Shown in pieces: positions 9,117 through 17,516 of a stretch of DNA of 64,000 nt. The notes below the pieces were generated by a model. It was not told the origin of the DNA. It searched no databases and worked only from the letters and a program-made list of their open reading frames with translations. Position 1 is the stretch's first letter. The number at the start of each line of letters is the position of its first letter. The DNA comes from Paenibacillus sp. FSL K6-1096 (GTDB taxonomy: Bacteria; Bacillota; Bacilli; Paenibacillales; Paenibacillaceae): positions 4,960,001 through 5,024,000 of the forward strand of contig NZ_CP150274.1 of NCBI RefSeq assembly GCF_037977055.1, written 5' to 3'. A program made the position numbers and the translations under genes.

Positions 9117-9166
9117 AAGAAGGGTTTCGCGGAAGTCCACCGGACTTCGCGAAACCCTTCTTTTTT
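9117..9166 (+). terminator. Rho-independent terminator after the stress protein gene
   Basis: A long near-perfect hairpin: AAGAAGGGTTTCGCG pairs with CGCGAAACCCTTCTT, with one bulged G, followed by TTTTTT. It lies 55 bases after the stop of the gene ending at 9062. An A-run on its other side means it could also act on the minus strand. Confidence 0.85.
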
Positions 9167-9469
9167 CCGCTGTACAGGAGACTGTGCCCAACCGCAAAAT
9201 GTGAGGAGCTTTGAAAAGTCGGCTTCAGCTGCTGGGTGCAGCACGGGGCAGGGGCTGTCGTCGCGGTGCCTGCGGCTATGGCAGTGGCAGCCTGAAGCCA
9301 TTCCATTTCCTGCGGCAATGGGCGGTGCTTATACGTGTTCCTGCCTATGGCCGGTGGAAATAGTTGGATTTTCTACACTTGCTTATGAGCGTAGGACCCC
9401 TCGCCAGGAATTGGTTGGAAAAACAGCACTTATTAGGCTGCCAATTAATCAGCATAGAGGAAATGCCGG

Positions 9470-9544
9470 AAATTAAGATACGTTTATCCACTTAATCCTC
9501 TCAAAGACTCCAAAACGCCCAAATTAAGATACGTTTATCCACTT
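9470..9544. repeat. Exact 24-base direct repeat, two copies 51 bases apart
   Basis: Positions 9470-9493 and 9521-9544 are identical over 24 bases (core TTAAGATACGTTTATCC). No gene covers them. The 51-base offset equals the period of the tandem repeats found elsewhere in the window, although the sequences differ. Confidence 0.85.
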
Positions 9545-9607
9545 GCTAGTCGTACAGGGTGGATGCTGCACCTAGGCCGCTATTATGACCTAAAGCATGA
9601 CCTGCAG

Positions 9608-9736
9608 CATGGAGCCAGTGTCCGGCCATCATGGAGCCAGTGTCCAGCCATCATGGAGCCAGCCTCCAGCCTACATCGAGCCCTCCGGTCTACATGGAGC
9701 CAGCATCCGGCTTACATCCAAGCCGCATCCGGCCTG
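9608..9736. repeat. Degenerate 22-base tandem repeats running into the glpX 3' end
   Basis: Units beginning CATGGAGCCAG or a variant start at 9608, 9630, 9652, 9674, 9693 and 9715. The period is 22 bases apart from one 19-base step. The last unit lies within the final codons of the minus-strand glpX gene. No independent gene is supported here. Confidence 0.8.
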
Positions 9737-10707
9737 GCCGCAGCCACCTGCGGGATTTCCTTGCCGGGCAGGAAATGAATGCTGCGGATGTAACGGATGG
9801 TTCGGCTCTGCGCCCGCATGATCACGGAATGGGTCTCGGCGCGTTCCTTGCCGATGAAGCGGACGCCGTTGAGAAATTCGCCGGAGGTGACGCCGGTCGC
9901 GGCGAAGATCACATCGCCGGTGCCGACCATGTCCTCCATGGTCAGCACCCGTGCCGGATGGTCCAGGCCCATTTGCAGGCAGCGCTGCAGCTCCAGCTGG
10001 CCTTCGGGCAGCAGCCGGCCCTGAAGCTCCCCGCCCAGGCAGCGCAGGGCGGCGGCAGCCAGTACGCCCTCCGGTGCCCCGCCGGAGCCCATGTACAGAT
10101 CGACGTCGCTGTCCGGCAGCGCGGCGGCAATTGCCCCGGCCACATCGCCATGGCCGAGCAGCTTGATGCGTACTCCGGCTTCGCGCAGAATGGCGATCAG
10201 CCGCTCATGGCGCTTACGGTCCAGCACCATCACCGTCAGCTCGGAGAGCGCCTTGCCCGTAATCCGCGCGGCCTTGCGCAGCGTAGCTTCAGCCGGATCA
10301 TCAAGGCTGAGCCTGCCGGCCAGCTCCGGCCCGCAGGCCAGCTTCTCCATATAGATATCGGGAGCATGGAGGAGGCTGCCCCTGTCGGCAATGGCGATGA
10401 CAGACTGGGCATTATGCAGCCCGCAGGCGACCACTTCAGTTCCTTCCAGCGGGTCCACCGCCACATCGACGGAAGGTCCGTTGCGGGTCCCGACCCGTTC
10501 GCCGATGTAGAGCATCGGCGCCTCGTCCATTTCACCTTCGCCGATGACCACGGTCCCGTCAATGGAGACGGAATCGAACATGGAACGGATTGCGGTGGTG
10601 GCCGCTTCATCTGCCGCATGTTTGTCACCCCGGCCGATCCAGCGGGCTGAGGATAAGGCGCCCAGTTCAGTGACCCGTACAATTTCCAGTGCCAATTCAC
10701 GTTCCAT
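9712..10707 (-). CDS. glpX: Class II fructose-1,6-bisphosphatase GlpX
   Basis: A 331-residue gluconeogenic phosphatase converting fructose 1,6-bisphosphate to fructose 6-phosphate. Class II (GlpX) hallmarks are clear: WIGRGDKHAAD near 23-33, the metal-binding EGEMDEAPML at 57-66 and DPLEGTE at 85-91. The ATG at 10707 follows GGAGGGAAG; longer upstream frames overlap the preceding gene and are not used. It lies 25 bases after yqfL in a probable ccpN-yqfL-glpX operon, which places a gluconeogenic enzyme with two gluconeogenesis regulators. The last few residues (about 324-331) overlap a tandem DNA repeat and look like an added tail. Confidence 0.93.
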   Translation of the reverse strand: MERELALEIVRVTELGALSSARWIGRGDKHAADEAATTAIRSMFDSVSIDGTVVIGEGEMDEAPMLYIGERVGTRNGPSVDVAVDPLEGTEVVACGLHNAQSVIAIADRGSLLHAPDIYMEKLACGPELAGRLSLDDPAEATLRKAARITGKALSELTVMVLDRKRHERLIAILREAGVRIKLLGHGDVAGAIAAALPDSDVDLYMGSGGAPEGVLAAAALRCLGGELQGRLLPEGQLELQRCLQMGLDHPARVLTMEDMVGTGDVIFAATGVTSGEFLNGVRFIGKERAETHSVIMRAQSRTIRYIRSIHFLPGKEIPQVAAARPDAAWM

Positions 10708-10732
10708 AAAGCTTCCCTCCAGTTTCGTCCGG

Positions 10733-11533
10733 TTAGATGTAACCCATAATAATGCCTGCGGTCTCTTCAATAGCCTTATCCGTAATATCAATAACGGGAC
10801 AACCCAGCTTCGTGAACAGGGCTGCCGCATATTCCATCTCTTCTGTAATGCGCTCCAGGCTGGCATACTGTGAGCCTGTGGGTAGACCCAGCATTCTCAG
10901 CCGCTCGGAGCGGATCTTCAGCATATATTCAGGCTTCATGGTCAGCCCGATGATCCGGCCCGCAGGCAGGCTGAGGAGCTGCTGCGGCGGGCCTACCTCC
11001 GGAACGACCGGATAATTCACAACCTTCTTGCCCCGGTGGGCAAGGAAGATGCTAAGCGGGGTCTTCGAGGTGCGTGACATGCCGAGCAGGACGATGTCCG
11101 CCTTCAGCATTGCACCAAGGTCGCGCCCGTCATCGCAGGCAACGGTGAATTCAATGGCCTCCATCCGCCGGAAGTAATCCTCGTCCAGCTGATGCAGCAG
11201 TCCCGGGCGGGCCTCGGGGGCATCATCGAAGGTATCAATGAAGGCCTGCATCATCGGCCCCATAATGTCCACAATCCGCAGATCGAGGCGGACCGCCTCC
11301 TCGCGGATCATCTCCCGCAGCTCAGGCTGAACGAGCGTGTACGCTACGAAGCCCTGATGCTGAGCGGCTTCTTCCATTAACTTGCGAAGTTCATCTTCAT
11401 GTCTGACGTTGCCGTATCTTCTGATGGTGACACGCTGATTCTGAAATTGGTGTATCACGGCCTGCACGACAGCTTCCGCCGTATCTCCAATCGAATCCGA
11501 GCATATCGTAATGAAATGGGTGGATGGCTCCAT
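10733..11533 (-). CDS. yqfL: Pyruvate,phosphate dikinase / PEP synthase regulatory protein (YqfL, DUF299 family)
   Basis: A 266-residue bifunctional kinase/pyrophosphorylase of the family that switches pyruvate,phosphate dikinase or PEP synthase on and off by phosphorylating an active-site Thr. A P-loop GMSRTSKT sits at 151-158, with the family signatures CSDSIGDTAE near the start and NYPVVPEVGPP downstream. In Bacillus subtilis yqfL is co-transcribed with ccpN and affects CcpN-dependent repression of gluconeogenic genes. Here it lies 18 bases after ccpN. The target dikinase is not in the window. Confidence 0.92.
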   Translation of the reverse strand: MEPSTHFITICSDSIGDTAEAVVQAVIHQFQNQRVTIRRYGNVRHEDELRKLMEEAAQHQGFVAYTLVQPELREMIREEAVRLDLRIVDIMGPMMQAFIDTFDDAPEARPGLLHQLDEDYFRRMEAIEFTVACDDGRDLGAMLKADIVLLGMSRTSKTPLSIFLAHRGKKVVNYPVVPEVGPPQQLLSLPAGRIIGLTMKPEYMLKIRSERLRMLGLPTGSQYASLERITEEMEYAAALFTKLGCPVIDITDKAIEETAGIIMGYI

Positions 11534-11551
11534 GCTCTATCGATTCCTCCG

Positions 11552-12196
11552 TTATCCTTTGGCTTCAAGCTCCAGAAGAAGCTTCACGATGGAAGTCTTG
11601 GTCAATCGTCCGACTACGTCCAGTCCGGGGGCGGACCCTTCCCCGCTGCCGGGAACAACCACCGGCAGACTGTCCACCTCGTGATAAATCATACGCTGTG
11701 CGGCATCAAGCACCGTATCATCAGGCGACACGGTCACTACCTTGGGCTGGCGGGTCATGACCATGCTAACTGGCATGGTAACCGCTCCCGGATTGCCGAG
11801 CGTGACCTTCAGGAAGTCCTTGCGCGAGGCGACGCCGGTCAGCCTGCCGTCGCTGCCGCAGATAATCAGCGTACCGACATCCTGCAGAAACAGGGTGACG
11901 ACAGCATCCTGAATCGTCGTATTCTCGCGGATAATGACCGGGATGCTCTGAATGTCGCTGACCTTGGTATCCTGGAGCAGACCCCGGCTGTTATGGCGTG
12001 CGGCGGCCTTGCTGCCGGGGAAGTAGCCGACCTTCGGCTTCGCATCGATATATTCGAGCATAACCAGGATGGACAGGTCCCCCCGGATGGTCGGCCGGCT
12101 GAGGCCCAGGCTCTCTGCGATCTGGTCGCCTGTAATCGGCGCTCTTTTTTTCACAATCTCAATAATTTGCAATTGCCGGGCTGTCAGTTCGATCAC
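11552..12196 (-). CDS. ccpN: Gluconeogenesis repressor CcpN (HTH plus two CBS domains)
   Basis: A 214-residue DNA-binding protein: an N-terminal winged helix (about 1-60, ARQLQIIEIVKKRAPITGDQIAE...) and two CBS domains (about 80-135 and 145-210) that bind nucleotides. This architecture and the adjacent yqfL identify it as CcpN, which represses gapB and pckA under glycolytic conditions in B. subtilis. The ATG at 12196 has GGAGG upstream. Being first in an operon with yqfL and glpX, it may also influence glpX supply. A well-formed promoter lies about 130 bases upstream. Confidence 0.92.
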   Translation of the reverse strand: MIELTARQLQIIEIVKKRAPITGDQIAESLGLSRPTIRGDLSILVMLEYIDAKPKVGYFPGSKAAARHNSRGLLQDTKVSDIQSIPVIIRENTTIQDAVVTLFLQDVGTLIICGSDGRLTGVASRKDFLKVTLGNPGAVTMPVSMVMTRQPKVVTVSPDDTVLDAAQRMIYHEVDSLPVVVPGSGEGSAPGLDVVGRLTKTSIVKLLLELEAKG

Positions 12197-12322
12197 AGTT
12201 TTCCTCCACTTTCGGGTTTACGTTATAGATACAGCATTCCTTGTTGGAAAAGGAGCACCGTTCGCCGATTCCCCCTTTCAATTGGACGTCCTATTTACAA
12301 TATTACTTCCTAACTTTCTTAT

Positions 12323-12367
12323 ATAATACGCAATAATAATCTTAAATGCAATATATAGTACGTCATA
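12323..12367 (-). promoter_or_regulatory. Sigma-A promoter of the ccpN operon with a CcpN-like box
   Basis: On the minus strand a -35 TTGCAT (12346-12351) and a -10 TATTAT (12323-12328) are separated by 17 bases. Just upstream of the -35, TATGACGTACT (12357-12367) matches 10 of 11 positions of the CcpN operator consensus TRTGHYATAYW as I remember it. The promoter is well supported; autoregulation is only a suggestion. Confidence 0.6.
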
Positions 12368-12510
12368 TATATTCACTAAAATAGGTTTCGCCAATGAAGC
12401 TGGCATTAATAAGGGAGCAGAACAGGCTCATTAACGGGGAATTGCCGCCGGATTGTGAATTTCAGCTCTGGGGCGCAGCCGTGAACCGGGAGGCCCAGAC
12501 AGAACAGCGA

Positions 12511-12550
12511 AACAGCCCGGCGCCCTTTGGCAAGGGTCCGGGCTGTTGGA
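12511..12550 (-). terminator. Probable terminator of the EamA transporter gene
   Basis: The arms AACAGCCCGG and CCGGGCTGTT enclose a loop that holds an inner CCCTT/AAGGG stem. It lies just after the transporter stop on the minus strand. The T-run is weak. Confidence 0.55.
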
Positions 12551-12568
12551 GTTCGGAGCGCAGAAGAG

Positions 12569-13519
12569 CTACTCTTGCGGGAGAGGCTCTATGCTTCCTT
12601 TTTGCAGCACAGAAGTCCCCGGCCGAGATTTGACAATCAGCTGCTTCAGTGCACCCGCATTCACAAGGATGGTTCCGGCAATGATGGTGAAGACGCCTAG
12701 CAGCGTTACCCAGGTTACGGCTTCATTATAGAAGACTAAGCCCACCCCGACGGCAATCGGCGGAGAGATATACAGCCAGGTGGACGGGAAGACCGGGTTG
12801 GTTTTGGCGACAAGCCAGTAGAACAGAGTGTGTCCCACCATAGACCCGATGACGGTCAGATAGAGCAGGGAACCGGCGGCCTTGAAGGACAGCAGGTAAG
12901 CGGGGTGCAGCGGCTCCGTGAAAAGTGACAGAAGGAACAGCAGCACACCGCCGTACATCATCTGGGCCGCGTTCAGCGCTATGGGGGAGACCCCGGTGAA
13001 GGCGGTGGTTACTTTTTTGGAATAGATCGCCCCTGCCGCATAGCATAGCTCTCCGATCAGCACGACAATACAGCCGATCAGCCAAAGCGGAGTGACGTCA
13101 GCGGCAAGGTTGGGCAGCACGAGCAGCAGTACGCCGGTGAAGCCGATGATACAGCCGATGAGCGAGTAGGCCGGAGCCTTTTGCCGGAGAAAAGCCGTCT
13201 GCATCAGCAGAATCATCATCGGACCGGTAGCGGACAGGACGGCGGCAAGCCCGGAGGATACATATTGCTCGGCCCAGTAGAGCGCGGCGAAGGTGCCGAA
13301 GGTCAGCGCTGCCCCGGTGAACAGCATTTCCTTGCGCAGCAGCAGAGAGAAGCGGGCTTTACCCCGCAGAACCATGAACAGGAACAGGCTGGCCCCGGCC
13401 AGGAAAAAACGCATTCCCGCAGAGAAGAACGGCGGCGCTCCGGCGTCAACGCCGATTTTGATGGCCAGGAAGGTGGTGCCGAAGATCAGACAGACAAGTG
13501 AATAAGCGAGCATAATCAT
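12569..13519 (-). CDS. EamA/DMT family transporter
   Basis: A 316-residue membrane protein with ten predicted helices in two homologous halves (about 4-140 and 150-290), the EamA drug/metabolite fold. The first half starts LVCLIFGTTFLAIKIGVDAG, and the second has the usual GPMMILLMQ- and AIVVLIGE-like helices. The ATG at 13519 follows AGGGGAA. Such exporters often move amino acids or related metabolites. Its divergent partner is a MocR-type regulator, which is commonly dedicated to the adjacent transporter. Confidence 0.88.
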   Translation of the reverse strand: MIMLAYSLVCLIFGTTFLAIKIGVDAGAPPFFSAGMRFFLAGASLFLFMVLRGKARFSLLLRKEMLFTGAALTFGTFAALYWAEQYVSSGLAAVLSATGPMMILLMQTAFLRQKAPAYSLIGCIIGFTGVLLLVLPNLAADVTPLWLIGCIVVLIGELCYAAGAIYSKKVTTAFTGVSPIALNAAQMMYGGVLLFLLSLFTEPLHPAYLLSFKAAGSLLYLTVIGSMVGHTLFYWLVAKTNPVFPSTWLYISPPIAVGVGLVFYNEAVTWVTLLGVFTIIAGTILVNAGALKQLIVKSRPGTSVLQKGSIEPLPQE

Positions 13520-13594
13520 GGTTCAATTCCCCTTTGCGGTGGTTGAGTGGCGGTTGCCCTGCAAGTATTCTGTTAATCATATCCGCATAGTCAC

Positions 13595-13619
13595 AGAACA
13601 GATTGCAGAACATAGAACA
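13595..13619. promoter_or_regulatory. AGAACA half-site cluster in the MocR/EamA divergent promoter region
   Basis: AGAACA occurs three times, at 13595-13600, 13607-13612 and 13614-13619. It is upstream of a TACAAT -10 element (13639-13644) for the MocR gene that lacks a good -35. MocR regulators usually bind direct repeats at such divergent promoters, so this is a candidate binding site by position and layout only. Confidence 0.4.
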
Positions 13620-13687
13620 GTTAGCGGGCGGAGTGCGGTACAATAGTTGCATAGTAGATTGACTCAGCGAAGCTGGAGAGGCGGGTT

Positions 13688-15139
13688 ATGATAATGGGGA
13701 AAATAGTCGGAAGCGGGCCAAGCAATCCCTTGTTCCGCCAGATCTGTGAGTTCATGCTGAACCGGATGGCACGCGGTGAATGGAAGGCGCACGACAAGCT
13801 GCCGTCGGTCCGGGGACTGGCGGAGGAGCTGGGGGTTCACAGGCTGACGGTATTCAAGGCTTACCGGGCGCTGGCGGAGAACGGCAAGCTGTATGTCAGG
13901 GACAAATCCGGTTATTATGTTGCGCCCGGCAGCAGGCTGGAGCAGACGGTGGACGGGGAAGTGCCGGTGCCAGGCTATAACGTCTCAAGCCCGATGTCCG
14001 ATATTCAGCGGATGCCGGTCACGTACCAGTTCTCCCAGGCCTTGATTGATCCGGGGCTGCTGCCGAACCTGTTTCTGTCCGATTATGTCAAAAAAGTATT
14101 CGACCTCTATCCGAAGGTCATGGGCACGTATTCCTCTGTTCAGGGGGATGAGGAGCTGCGCAGCACGCTGAGCGGCCATTTCCGCGATATGTATCAGCTT
14201 CAGTTATCGGCGGATGAGCTACTGATTACTTCAGGCGCGCAGCAGGCCATTAACCTCATAGCCGGGATCATGCTGGGACCGATGGATGCAGTGCTGGTGG
14301 AGCGGCCTACGTATAGTGTGGCGCTGGATATTTTTCGCCGGGCCGGGGCGCGGCTGGTGCCGGTAGAGATCACCCCGCAGGGGTATGATCTGGCGGCGGT
14401 GGAGGAGCTGATGCGCAAGGCTAAGCCGCGGATGTTCTATTTGAACCCGACACACCATAATCCGACAGGGGTTACCGTGCCTGCGGAGCAGCGCAAGCTG
14501 CTGGTCGAGCTGGCCGAGCGTTACCGCTGCCTGCTGGTCGAGGATGATCCGTTCCGGGACATGTACTTCGGGGCGGAGCCGCCACCGCCGATCTTCAGCT
14601 ATGATACGGAGGGGTGGGTCATCTATATCAGCAGCTTCAGCAAATATGTCGCTCCCGGGCTGCGGATCTGTGCGGTGGCTTGCCGTTATCCGTTCATGGA
14701 CCGGCTGATCGCCGCCAAATCGCTGGCCGACAACGGGACGCCGCTGCTGAATCAGAAGATCTTTCTGCACTACTACACCTCACCACGCCTGCAGCAGCAT
14801 CTGGGCAAGCTGCGGATTGCCCTCCAGGTACACAAAGAGCTGATGGAGGAGACGCTTGCCGCCACCGGTTGGGAGTGGGCAGCGCCGCAGGGCGGGCTTA
14901 ACCTGTGGGTGAAGCTGCCGGACAGCATCCCGGTAGATACGCTGTTCGCCCGCTGCATGGAGCAGTCCCTCTCCTTCGTCCCCGGTGAACTCTGTGATCC
15001 TCTGGGTACGATGAAGTCCTGGCTGCGTCTCAGCTATTCCTTCGCGAGTGAGGCGCTGCTGCGCGAGGGGATGCAGCGGCTGACTGCGATTGCGCGGGAG
15101 ATTGAGGCGGAGGGGCAGCGGGGAAGAATCGGCGGGTAA
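13688..15139 (+). CDS. MocR-type (GntR/aminotransferase fusion) transcriptional regulator
   Basis: A 483-residue fusion. Residues 10-80 form a GntR winged helix (KLPSVRGLAEELGVHRLTV), and 110-475 form a class I aminotransferase fold. The PLP-binding Lys is K319 in SSFSKYVAPGLR, with YLNPTHHNPTG at 251-261 as the substrate/cofactor loop. MocR proteins use PLP or amino-acid-PLP adducts as effectors. The divergent EamA exporter is the likely target. The ATG at 13688 follows GGAGAGG. Which amino compound it senses cannot be told from sequence. Confidence 0.92.
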   Translation: MIMGKIVGSGPSNPLFRQICEFMLNRMARGEWKAHDKLPSVRGLAEELGVHRLTVFKAYRALAENGKLYVRDKSGYYVAPGSRLEQTVDGEVPVPGYNVSSPMSDIQRMPVTYQFSQALIDPGLLPNLFLSDYVKKVFDLYPKVMGTYSSVQGDEELRSTLSGHFRDMYQLQLSADELLITSGAQQAINLIAGIMLGPMDAVLVERPTYSVALDIFRRAGARLVPVEITPQGYDLAAVEELMRKAKPRMFYLNPTHHNPTGVTVPAEQRKLLVELAERYRCLLVEDDPFRDMYFGAEPPPPIFSYDTEGWVIYISSFSKYVAPGLRICAVACRYPFMDRLIAAKSLADNGTPLLNQKIFLHYYTSPRLQQHLGKLRIALQVHKELMEETLAATGWEWAAPQGGLNLWVKLPDSIPVDTLFARCMEQSLSFVPGELCDPLGTMKSWLRLSYSFASEALLREGMQRLTAIAREIEAEGQRGRIGG

Positions 15140-15248
15140 TTTGTTGACGGACGCTGCGCGGTAAAGAGGCGAAGTAGCTTAGATTGGTGAACTGGAAGAG
15201 CAACCTTTCTCTGTAAAATTCCGTCTGGGATTTAAGGAGGGGAATGCA

Positions 15249-15926
15249 ATGTTTGAGAGAAAAAATCTCCGAAGCGGGCTGCTCTTGATGCTCAGTGTGC
15301 TGGTATTGTTTATGACTCTACTGACGGTACGCCCGCAGGTAACCTATGCTTGCTCCTGTGTGGTACCTCCATCGCCGCTTGAGGCAATGGAGAAGAGTAC
15401 AGCGGTGTTTCAAGGTACAGTAATTTCAATGGAGAAGTCGTCCAAACTTATGCAATCCAGTGGTGACCCGGTGTATGTCACCTTTCAGACGGGGGCGCAC
15501 TGGAAGGGTCAAGTGGGGGAGCGGGTGACGGTGAGTACAGCGCAGGGATCAGAGAGCTGCGGCTTTGAGTTCACCAAGGGAGAACGTTATCTGGTCTATG
15601 CCAGAGGAGGAGCAGAGGGGGCAGATGGGACAAAAGAGGCAGAGGGGAAGGCTAAGTTAACAGTCAGCCTGTGCAGCCGGACGGCCCTGTACTCTAATGC
15701 GCAGGAGGACCTGAATGAGCTGGGGGCGGGAATGTCCGTAGGCTCGCCTACGGAGCCGCCCGGGACTGCTGATGATCACGGGGCGGTCTCTGATCAGAAT
15801 CCAACAACCATGCCTGAAACCACATCTGCACCTTGGCTGCTATACGCCGGTGCTGGTGCGGGAATCATAATCCTTGGAGCCGCCGCACTGATTCTCCTGC
15901 GCCGCCAATCGAACTTGCGCAAATAA
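15249..15926 (+). CDS. Membrane-anchored protein with TIMP/NTR-like domain
   Basis: A 225-residue exported protein. Residues 8-33 form a signal peptide, and the mature protein begins near ACSCVVPP, the Cys-x-Cys start of netrin/TIMP-like domains; further cysteines are at ESCGFEF and VSLCSR. The pattern AVFQGTVISM and GERYLVYA is typical of bacterial TIMP-like proteins. A Pro/Thr-rich linker (about 165-195) leads to a C-terminal transmembrane helix (APWLLYAGAGAGIIILG...) and a basic tail. There is no LPXTG motif, so it is anchored by the helix. The role of these domains in bacteria is unknown. The ATG at 15249 follows AAGGAGG. Confidence 0.75.
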   Translation: MFERKNLRSGLLLMLSVLVLFMTLLTVRPQVTYACSCVVPPSPLEAMEKSTAVFQGTVISMEKSSKLMQSSGDPVYVTFQTGAHWKGQVGERVTVSTAQGSESCGFEFTKGERYLVYARGGAEGADGTKEAEGKAKLTVSLCSRTALYSNAQEDLNELGAGMSVGSPTEPPGTADDHGAVSDQNPTTMPETTSAPWLLYAGAGAGIIILGAAALILLRRQSNLRK

Positions 15927-16040
15927 TCTGGAGCATCTGAAGTAACTCCTGAATTCAGCGGACGCAGGCCGGGTTAGCAGAGGAAGGGCAAATGAGGTGC
16001 ACTAGTGCACTTGAATTCAGCGGATGCATGTCAAACGCAC

Positions 16041-16068
16041 AAAGGAGGGGCACTAGCGCCCCTCCTTT
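16041..16068. terminator. Bidirectional terminator between convergent genes
   Basis: AAAGGAGGGGC pairs with GCCCCTCCTTT around a short loop. It lies between the TIMP-like gene (plus) and cysC (minus) and can serve both, most clearly as the end of the six-gene minus-strand operon. Confidence 0.75.
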
Positions 16069-16089
16069 ATTCCGTATGCTCCTATTCTG

Positions 16090-16647
16090 TCACAACGGAT
16101 ATCGCCGGTACTCCGTCAGCCAGCTTATCAGCTCTTCTACGCATTCCTCCGGCGTCCGTTCCGCCGTGTGCAGTGTCAGCTCCGGGTCACTCGGAGCCTC
16201 ATAGGGATCGGAGATCCCGGTGAACGCCGGAATCTCCCCGGAGCGGGCCTTGGCGTACAGCCCTTTGACATCCCGCGCCTCGCAGACGGGGAGCGGGCAG
16301 TCGACAAAGACCTCCACGAAGCCCGGCAGCTCCTGCCGGGCATAGCTGCGCATCGCGGCATAAGGGCTGATCACCGAGACAATGGTGATTACGCCGTGCC
16401 GGTTCAACATCGCGGCGAGGTAGACCGCCCGGCGGATGTTCTCGAACCGGTCCTCACGGCTGAAGCCGAGTCCCCGGCCCAGGGTGCGCCGCAGCTCATC
16501 GCCGTCCAGCCATTCCACCGCCAGCCCCCGTTCCCGGAGCCGGTCCGTAAGCAAGGCGGCAAGCGTAGACTTGCCCGCCCCGGACAGGCCGGTCAGCCAT
16601 ATCGTTAGCCCGGCCTGCCGGCTATGTGCCTGTATCTGATCCGTCAT
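16090..16647 (-). CDS. cysC: Adenylylsulfate (APS) kinase
   Basis: A 185-residue P-loop kinase that converts APS and ATP to PAPS. The Walker A is GLSGAGKST at 20-28; DGDELRRTLGRGLGFSREDR, AYLAAML and VSPYAAMRSYARQ are APS-kinase signatures, and VDCPLPVCEARDVKGLY forms the lid region. The gene is last in the STM4015-4011 operon, with its ATG overlapping the stop of the radical SAM gene by four bases. No ATP sulfurylase (cysND or sat) or sulfotransferase gene is nearby, so its presence suggests that PAPS, or phosphorylation of an APS-like molecule, is needed by this system. Confidence 0.9.
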   Translation of the reverse strand: MTDQIQAHSRQAGLTIWLTGLSGAGKSTLAALLTDRLRERGLAVEWLDGDELRRTLGRGLGFSREDRFENIRRAVYLAAMLNRHGVITIVSVISPYAAMRSYARQELPGFVEVFVDCPLPVCEARDVKGLYAKARSGEIPAFTGISDPYEAPSDPELTLHTAERTPEECVEELISWLTEYRRYPL

Positions 16648-17516
16648 TGTACTATCCTCCCCGCGCCATAAGGTATCCGCTCCAGCAGGCCGGAGCCGTA
16701 GATCTGCTCCAGACCCAGCTCCGGCATATGGATGTAGCCGATGTAGCAGTCGCAGACCTTCATGCGGCAGCTCCGCTCAGCGGCCAAGCCCTCCAGCCCG
16801 TCGCGGTACAGGTTGCCGATTACCCCGCGGTCTTTATAGCAGCGTTTCACCAAGCCGGGGCCCTGCACGTAGAAGACGCTGCTTCCGGCATTACAGCGCG
16901 CGCCGAGACTGTCATAGTCTACAGCATTAATCTGAAAGTGCGGATCAATGCTGCTTAGGAAGGTAATATCCTCAGCGGTGTAATAATCCGTTCTGTCCTT
17001 GAAGGCGTTCACCCACAGGTAGACCTCCTCCGGCAAGGCGGCGCGCAGCGAAGCTATTGCCGGGAAAGCGCTGCGGATTCCCACACTGCCCACGCTAAAA
17101 GGTATCCCCCGCCGGTACACCTCCGTACACTGGGCCAGGAACCGCTCGCCTCTGACCTGGCCCGGGTGATAGGTCGCCCAGAAAGCGGCTTTGGCCGGGT
17201 TCAGCTCGCTAGTGAAGTCCAGCCGGGCCGACAGATTGGTCTGGATGGCGACCTTGTCCACATGCTCCAGATGGGAGAGTGTAACCATCGCCTCCCGGTA
17301 CCAGCGGTGAATTAACCCTTCGCCATAGGGATTAAAAAAGATAGACAGCCGGTGGCCGGCCTCCCCCTGCGCCGTGACCCAGTCCACGAAGGCAGCGAGC
17401 TGGTCGCGGTCCTTGGCGAGGGTGGCGGCGCTGTCTTTGGTTTTGCCGAAGGGGCAGTAAGGACAGTCATAATTGCAGGAAGAGAGGGAGCCGCGGTAGT
17501 AGAGGACCGCCTTCAT
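16644..17516 (-). CDS. STM4011-family radical SAM protein
   Basis: A 290-residue radical SAM enzyme. The [4Fe-4S] site is CNYDCPYC, with Cys14, Cys18 and Cys21 (CX3CX2C), very close to the N-terminus. Further cysteines (RCNAG, KRCYKD, and CRMKVCDCYIG near the end) suggest one or more auxiliary clusters of SPASM/Twitch type, as in enzymes acting on peptides. I assign it to the STM4011 family from the overall pattern and gene context; the substrate is unknown. The start overlaps the stop of the upstream STM4012 gene (ATGA), and its stop overlaps cysC. Confidence 0.85.
   Translation of the reverse strand: MKAVLYYRGSLSSCNYDCPYCPFGKTKDSAATLAKDRDQLAAFVDWVTAQGEAGHRLSIFFNPYGEGLIHRWYREAMVTLSHLEHVDKVAIQTNLSARLDFTSELNPAKAAFWATYHPGQVRGERFLAQCTEVYRRGIPFSVGSVGIRSAFPAIASLRAALPEEVYLWVNAFKDRTDYYTAEDITFLSSIDPHFQINAVDYDSLGARCNAGSSVFYVQGPGLVKRCYKDRGVIGNLYRDGLEGLAAERSCRMKVCDCYIGYIHMPELGLEQIYGSGLLERIPYGAGRIVQ

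Noticed and set aside
9631..10650. Long plus-strand open frame opposite glpX
   Set aside because: Starts in the 22-base repeats and runs antisense to a conserved enzyme; no domain visible.
15950..16030. Repeated GAATTCAGCGGA sequence before the terminator
   Set aside because: Only two short copies with different flanks; not enough to call an element.
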